Shown one piece after another: positions 53,701 through 59,700 of a stretch of DNA of 64,000 bases; within the stretch, counting starts at the first letter, position 1; every line of letters begins with the position of its first letter. Location: positions 25,813,674 through 25,877,673 of the forward strand of contig OX393579.1 in the NCBI GenBank assembly GCA_947652605.1, read 5' to 3'. Both the position numbers and the translations under genes were made by a program. The notes beneath the pieces are model-generated. The model worked only from the letters and a program-made list of their open reading frames with translations, did not search any database and was not told the DNA's origin. Source of the stretch: Elmis aenea. Taxonomy: Eukaryota > Arthropoda > Insecta > Coleoptera > Elmidae.

Positions 53701-56700
53701 ATATTTTAAAAACCCGTTATTTATTCAACAGGACCGAACGTGTTAGCCAATTTTAAAGTTAACTATTAAGCAGAAACTCAAACCGAACCGAACTGAAAAT
53801 GGAACCAAAACCAGAGCAAACCAATGCTTTTCTGATGAACCGTGAACCGGAACTAAACCTATGATTAAATTGAACCGAACGGACTTTCGTGAACCGGATC
53901 AAACCGGTCTTAATGCCTCATACAATAGTCAGAATCGGTATTTTTTATTTATACATATAATGGTAAACTCAGTAGCGTAGCAAGGGGGGGGGCGGTGGGG
54001 GCGCTCCGCCCCGGGCGGCACATTTTTTTGGGGCGGCACTTTTAGTCTACTCAAATGGGGTAAAAATGAAATTCTCGGGGTAATGAAGGAATAGTAGATA
54101 TAATAATCAGTACCGGCACTGGCGCTATTAAATTCGTAAAAATTAATTTTTAAAAAAGGAATTCTTATCGAAATCAGAGGATAAAACGGGCTACATGACC
54201 GTGCTTCACTGAAAATCCGCCCCCTTGTAACGACAGAAATTCCAAGTACCTAATAAAATTTATTATACGGTGCCAACCATTCAATAAAATTATGAAACAA
54301 TTCATTTATTTAAGCAATTAAATTCCATGCAGTTTTAAACTCTCTTGTAACAGGGATTTTTCACCCTTATTAAAATTAATTTCGTGGGAGTGGGGGCGAT
54401 CTGATTAAAGAAAATAAAAATCAGAAAAGGTTCTACTGTAAAACTGTAATTTTGGAAGATGGTTAAGTATTCTACATTATTTGGCTTTGCATTAAAACAC
54501 GTTTGAACGTCAAAAATTTAAAAAAATTCGCATGCGGCGCATTTTTTACCCCCCCCCCTACATTTTTCTCTCGATCTCTGCTTGGTTTTGGAAAAAGTTA
54601 GCGACCCTTATTTATAGGGGCGGCAAATTCAGAGACCGCCCCGGGCGGCACAAACTCTAGCTACGCCACTGGGTAAACTGCATTTTAAGATTAATTCAGG
54701 GGTTTGGAGCGGAGCTCGGAGCTGGAGCACGGAGCAGTGGAGCAATGGGTTTTTGCCCGGAGCAGGAGCGAAGTCCGAAGCAACTAATTTTGATTGCTCC
54801 ACTGCTCCAGTTTATTATGTAAAATTTAAAGAAAAACGTTAATTTTTTATTTAACTTCACTTGTTTGTTAGGGTCTAATACTGTTATTTTTGATCAACTT
54901 CTACATATCCGGTAAAATTAAAACTTTGTTTTTAAAAACAATTTTTTTGTAGACTACAATAAAACAATAAATTGCAATAAATAATTTTTTTCTGCAATCG
55001 TCACTAAACTAGCTCATTAAGTACCCAAAAGCGGCTGTAATAATCATTTTCACTGCCGATCGGCAGTAAAAAAGTAAAATCGGCAGTAAAAAAGACTTTT
55101 TTAGTGCCTAGGCAGTAAAAAAGTAAATACGCTACGCTCATTGGCTGAATTGAGTAAAATCGGCAGTAAAAAAGTAAAATGCGCTACACTCATTGGTTGA
55201 ATTTAGTAAAAGTGGGCGTGGTTTTGTTCAATACATATTTGACAGGAGAATAAGAATCTGACAGATGAAGTAAAAGTTTATGTATTTGTTTGATTTTTCG
55301 CTATTTCTTTGACGATTCCAGAAAAAATTTAATATGCACCTCGGCAGTAAAGTTCCTTTTTATCACTCGCGTGGTTATTTGCCGAGACGAAGTCTATATT
55401 CATACTCGTGATAAAAAGTCGAACTTTACTGCCTTGGTACATAAATAACTATTCTTATAATTATACCTACAGCAAAGTGAGTTTATTTGTATGTTTAATT
55501 GTTGAATTGTTTTCGCTATGCGTTAACGAATCGTTAAAAAATTAAATGCCGTAAAACGGGAAATAAGAACAGCAGAGAAAACTTGTTTATTTTATGTCCC
55601 CCGTATTTGTAGGTAATTCAATTTCAACTTCTTTTCCATTGTTACTGATTAGCATAGTTTTTGTTTCATCTGTGTTGAGAAACAAATTCTGCCTTCCGGT
55701 GCCTCCGTCTATATTTTCAGATTTTTGTCCAAGTTTTGTTCAGTCAGTACACAAAACAATATAGGCTGTAAATGCACGTCTTCAAATATATCGATCGGTT
55801 GCAGTTTCTTACATCCTAATTTGAACAATTTGGCAATTTGGTTCAAATAATTATATTGTCTTATTAAGATTTTATACTACCTATACGAAATCATTCACAA
55901 AAAAAATAATTAAACTAAATATAGCGAATTTTTAGTTGGTAGCGCACCGAACCATATTTAATATTTTCTTTACTTTAAAACACATCGCTTGAATAATTTT
56001 TACTGAGCACACTTTTTAACGGAATTATAAATAAATAATTGTGCAGGTTGATATTCATATTTGTGTATTATGTGTAATAAAATGTATTATGATCTGCAGG
56101 AAACCGCCTTAATTATGATACATACTATAAGAGAAGCTTTTAACGAGTTATTAGCAGAAAATCATTGGATGGATGACGAGACTCGTGCCGTCGCCAAAGA
56201 AAAAGCGGATGCAATGAATGAACGCATCGGTTATCCACAATTAATTACAGAAAGTCGCGAATTGATTAAGGAATATGCAACGGTACGATCTAGCAGCACT
56301 ATAATAGTCTTCATACTAATGTGTTGTTTTATATTAGCTCAATATAACCGAACATGAATTCATGACCAACATATTGAACGTTTTAAAATATGAAGCTGAT
56401 CAAAATTTACAAAAGTTAAGGCAGTCGGTCGATAAAGATAAGTGGTCTACGGAACCGGCTGTTGTTAACGCATTTTACAACCCCAACAAAAATGACATCG
56501 GTAAGTAACATTTAAACTTTAATATAATTGTAAACTATACCTAATGCAATATTCATACCTGCGGGGGAATAACATTCATTTTAATGTAATTGTCTGAATA
56601 TATTTAAAATTACCGATTAAAATTCTTTCGCTTATTCAGAACCGCGTTAGATTTTCAGACACTTTAAGAAAAAGACAATCTAAAAATTGTAAAAAAAATA

Positions 56701-59700
56701 TTCGTCATGATCAGAGCTGGGCAATGCTTGAATGCTTACAACTTGCAATAATTTTTTAAGCACTTTTAATGCTTCGAGCACAATGCTTGGAGCACTTTCC
56801 AAAACAGATGCTCGATGCTTAGAGCACCAAGCACTTTTATGAACACTTGGTACTTATTAAGCACTTTAGAAAGACAGTGCTTAATAATAAGGTGACCAAC
56901 CGTCCTCCTTTAGGAAGGACAGTCCTTCTTTTGTAAATTTTGTCCTCCCTCGAAAAGTGTCCTCCTACATGTCCTCCTTTTCGATAGATTGACAAAAAAT
57001 ATTCATTCAGTGAAAAAATACTCATTTAAATAATAATTAATAGGCATATAAGCATATTTATTATTTACATGTTACAAATGTCTTTATTATGCGCATTTTT
57101 CATATTATAAGTGTATTATTGTTGCAGTGAATAAAATATTTCTTTTATTTCCGATATATTTTTCTTCAATTTATTTGTGTCTTCCTTTTCATTGTCAAAA
57201 AGTTGGTCACCTTATTAATAAGCTTTTTTTAAATTTATATATGCTTACTGCATAGTATTTAATCCTTAACATGTATGCTACAAGACTGTCTAAATTTTAA
57301 ATTTCTCTTAAGCATTTCCAAAATGCTCAATGCTGGCTGCTTAATTTGTTTAAGCACTTTGGTCAGTGCTTGATGCTTTTAAGCATTTTTAAAAACCAAA
57401 GTACTTACTGCTTAATTAGATCAAGCACTTACACAAGTGCTTGAATGCTCGGTGCTTCAAGCACTTATGGTCGGTGCTTTGCCCAGCTCTAGTCATGATA
57501 CTGACGATCTCCATTAATATTTAAACTCGTTTGTTTTGCTAGAGATGAGCGACATCAAAATCGAAATAAAATTGCTAACTAAATTTAGGTTCAAAATTAT
57601 TGCCTAAGGCCAAACTATACTCGATATACAGGGTAGGTCAAAAGTATGAAAACGCTGCTGTGACGGAGTAAATACAAGTTTTATAAAAACATGTGATACA
57701 TAAAAAGTGTATTGCAAATTGTTAGCTACATTTTGAGGTAGGTACCTTGATTGTTTTTTCGGCCAACCGTGTGCAACTGACAGGCGATCGTCATATTTTT
57801 TTAAATGGCAACCTATATTTTTTTTACTTTAGTCGATAAAGATTTTTTTCTTGTCAACCATATGAGAATAGTGTTACATAAGAAAATGTAATGAAAAATG
57901 AGTTTACATTTTTTTTTTACAAAATCTTTGTATGTATTTGACAAAACAAAACACGATCGCTGTAGTAATTGACAGTTTATGACTTGTCTAATTGTGTTTG
58001 ATTATTTTTCGATGAAAAACCATAATTTTGTGACCTTTAAACTGAAACGCCTTGAATACACTTTCACGGAAGCAATTCGACGGAAAGTCCATACTCTATT
58101 TAATACTCACAAAATATTTGTTTTTCATCGAAAAATTATAAAACACAGTTAGACAAGTTATAAACTGTCCGTTACTATTACTACAGCGATTGTGTTTTGT
58201 TTTGTCAAATACAATGATTTTATGAAAACTCATTTTTATCAAAAATGTTCTTATGTAAGTAACACTAAGAAATCTCGATATGGTCAAGAAGAAAAAAAAG
58301 TCAACTAAAGTAAGGTTGCCATTTAAAAGTATGACGATGGCCTGTCAGTTACGTACGGTTGGCCGAAAAAATAATTGAAGTAGGTACGTCAAAATGTAGC
58401 TAACAATTCGTCATAAACATTTTATACGATTTTTTTTTCATAAAACTTGTATTTACGCAGCGTTTCCATACTTTTGGTACCCTGTATACTTTCATTAATT
58501 TACACTAGAAATGTACTGATTAATCGGTAATCGGCCGATTAGCTTTATTGCTGATTAATCGGTAATTGGCATTTTGACCGATTAGTAAGTACGCATTAAA
58601 TTTAATTATGCCAAGAGATTGGACTATGGAAATAGTTCTACTTTTTCATAATGTAAATTTCATTGTTACTAATTTTCGTGCTAATATGGGGCTCTAATAT
58701 ATATTGATATAAAAAATAGAACCAGTTCATAAAAATTTTGATTTATTAACAAATAGTTTCTAAACAACTATGAATAAAAAAAAAACATCTTGAAGTATTG
58801 AAAATTGGCAAATAACTAAAAACATTTTATGAATTTAATCAAATTTTATTTACTACTCTTTAATTAAAATGTACGAACAAAAAAACTTTTCTCCATTTTC
58901 AAGGCATACTTAATTCCTGCATTTCAAAATGTTTGTTTAACTGTTTTATAAATTTTACGCATAGGTATCAGGAAGAAGCTAAGTAAAATCAAAATTTAGT
59001 TTCAATAAGTACACATTATGAGTTCAATAATCATATGTGAGTCAGTAATCGGCAATCGACATAGCCGGATTTACATACAGACAAAACTAGGCAACTGCCT
59101 AGGCTAGGGCGTCGAACAAAATGGGGCCTTTTTTCTTCCACAAATTATAAAAATTAGAGACGGCGCTCACACGTCGAGTACAGGAAACTTGTAGACTATA
59201 CAAGCATGTACACGACTTCGGCTGCATTCGAAAATTCGTTCCCGATGAGGAATAGGCCGGCAATATTGACAACAGACGCATGTAAAAGCACAGTTGCAAG
59301 CGAAAACACCTTAAGTCTGCGTTTACAGTACAAGCGTATTCGCGCGAATGAGCTTCGCGCGTACGCGTCCGTATTCGCGCGAATACGCTTGTAATGAAAA
59401 CGCAGACTTAGGCCTCACACACACAGAGCGTTTTCTGTCGCGCGACTACTCGAGTCGCGCGTTTGTTGGAGTACTAGCAATTGCATGTAGGTACACACTA
59501 CACAGTACACACATAGTCGCGCGACTTTGGTCGTCGTATGTGTGTACGCGTACATGCAATTGCTAGTACTTCACAAACGCGCGGACAGAAAACGCTCTGT
59601 GTGTGCTAGGCCTAAGAATGTCAGGTGTCAGGTCACAAAAGAAATTGCGGATTTCAGATTTCAGTGTAGAAAAATAGCACAAGAAAAGAAAAATAAATTA

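Larger units (their letters stand above)
52271..56099. other. intron 8 overview
   Basis: Besides 53970-54671 and the hairpin repeat at 54985-55455, it holds a degenerate 'gaaccg' repeat region at 53760-53910 (probably an eroded CAGGACCGAAC hAT-like element) and a 'ggagc' repeat region at 54697-54805, both of the short-motif type seen elsewhere. The rest is AT-rich with no gene. Confidence 0.5.
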
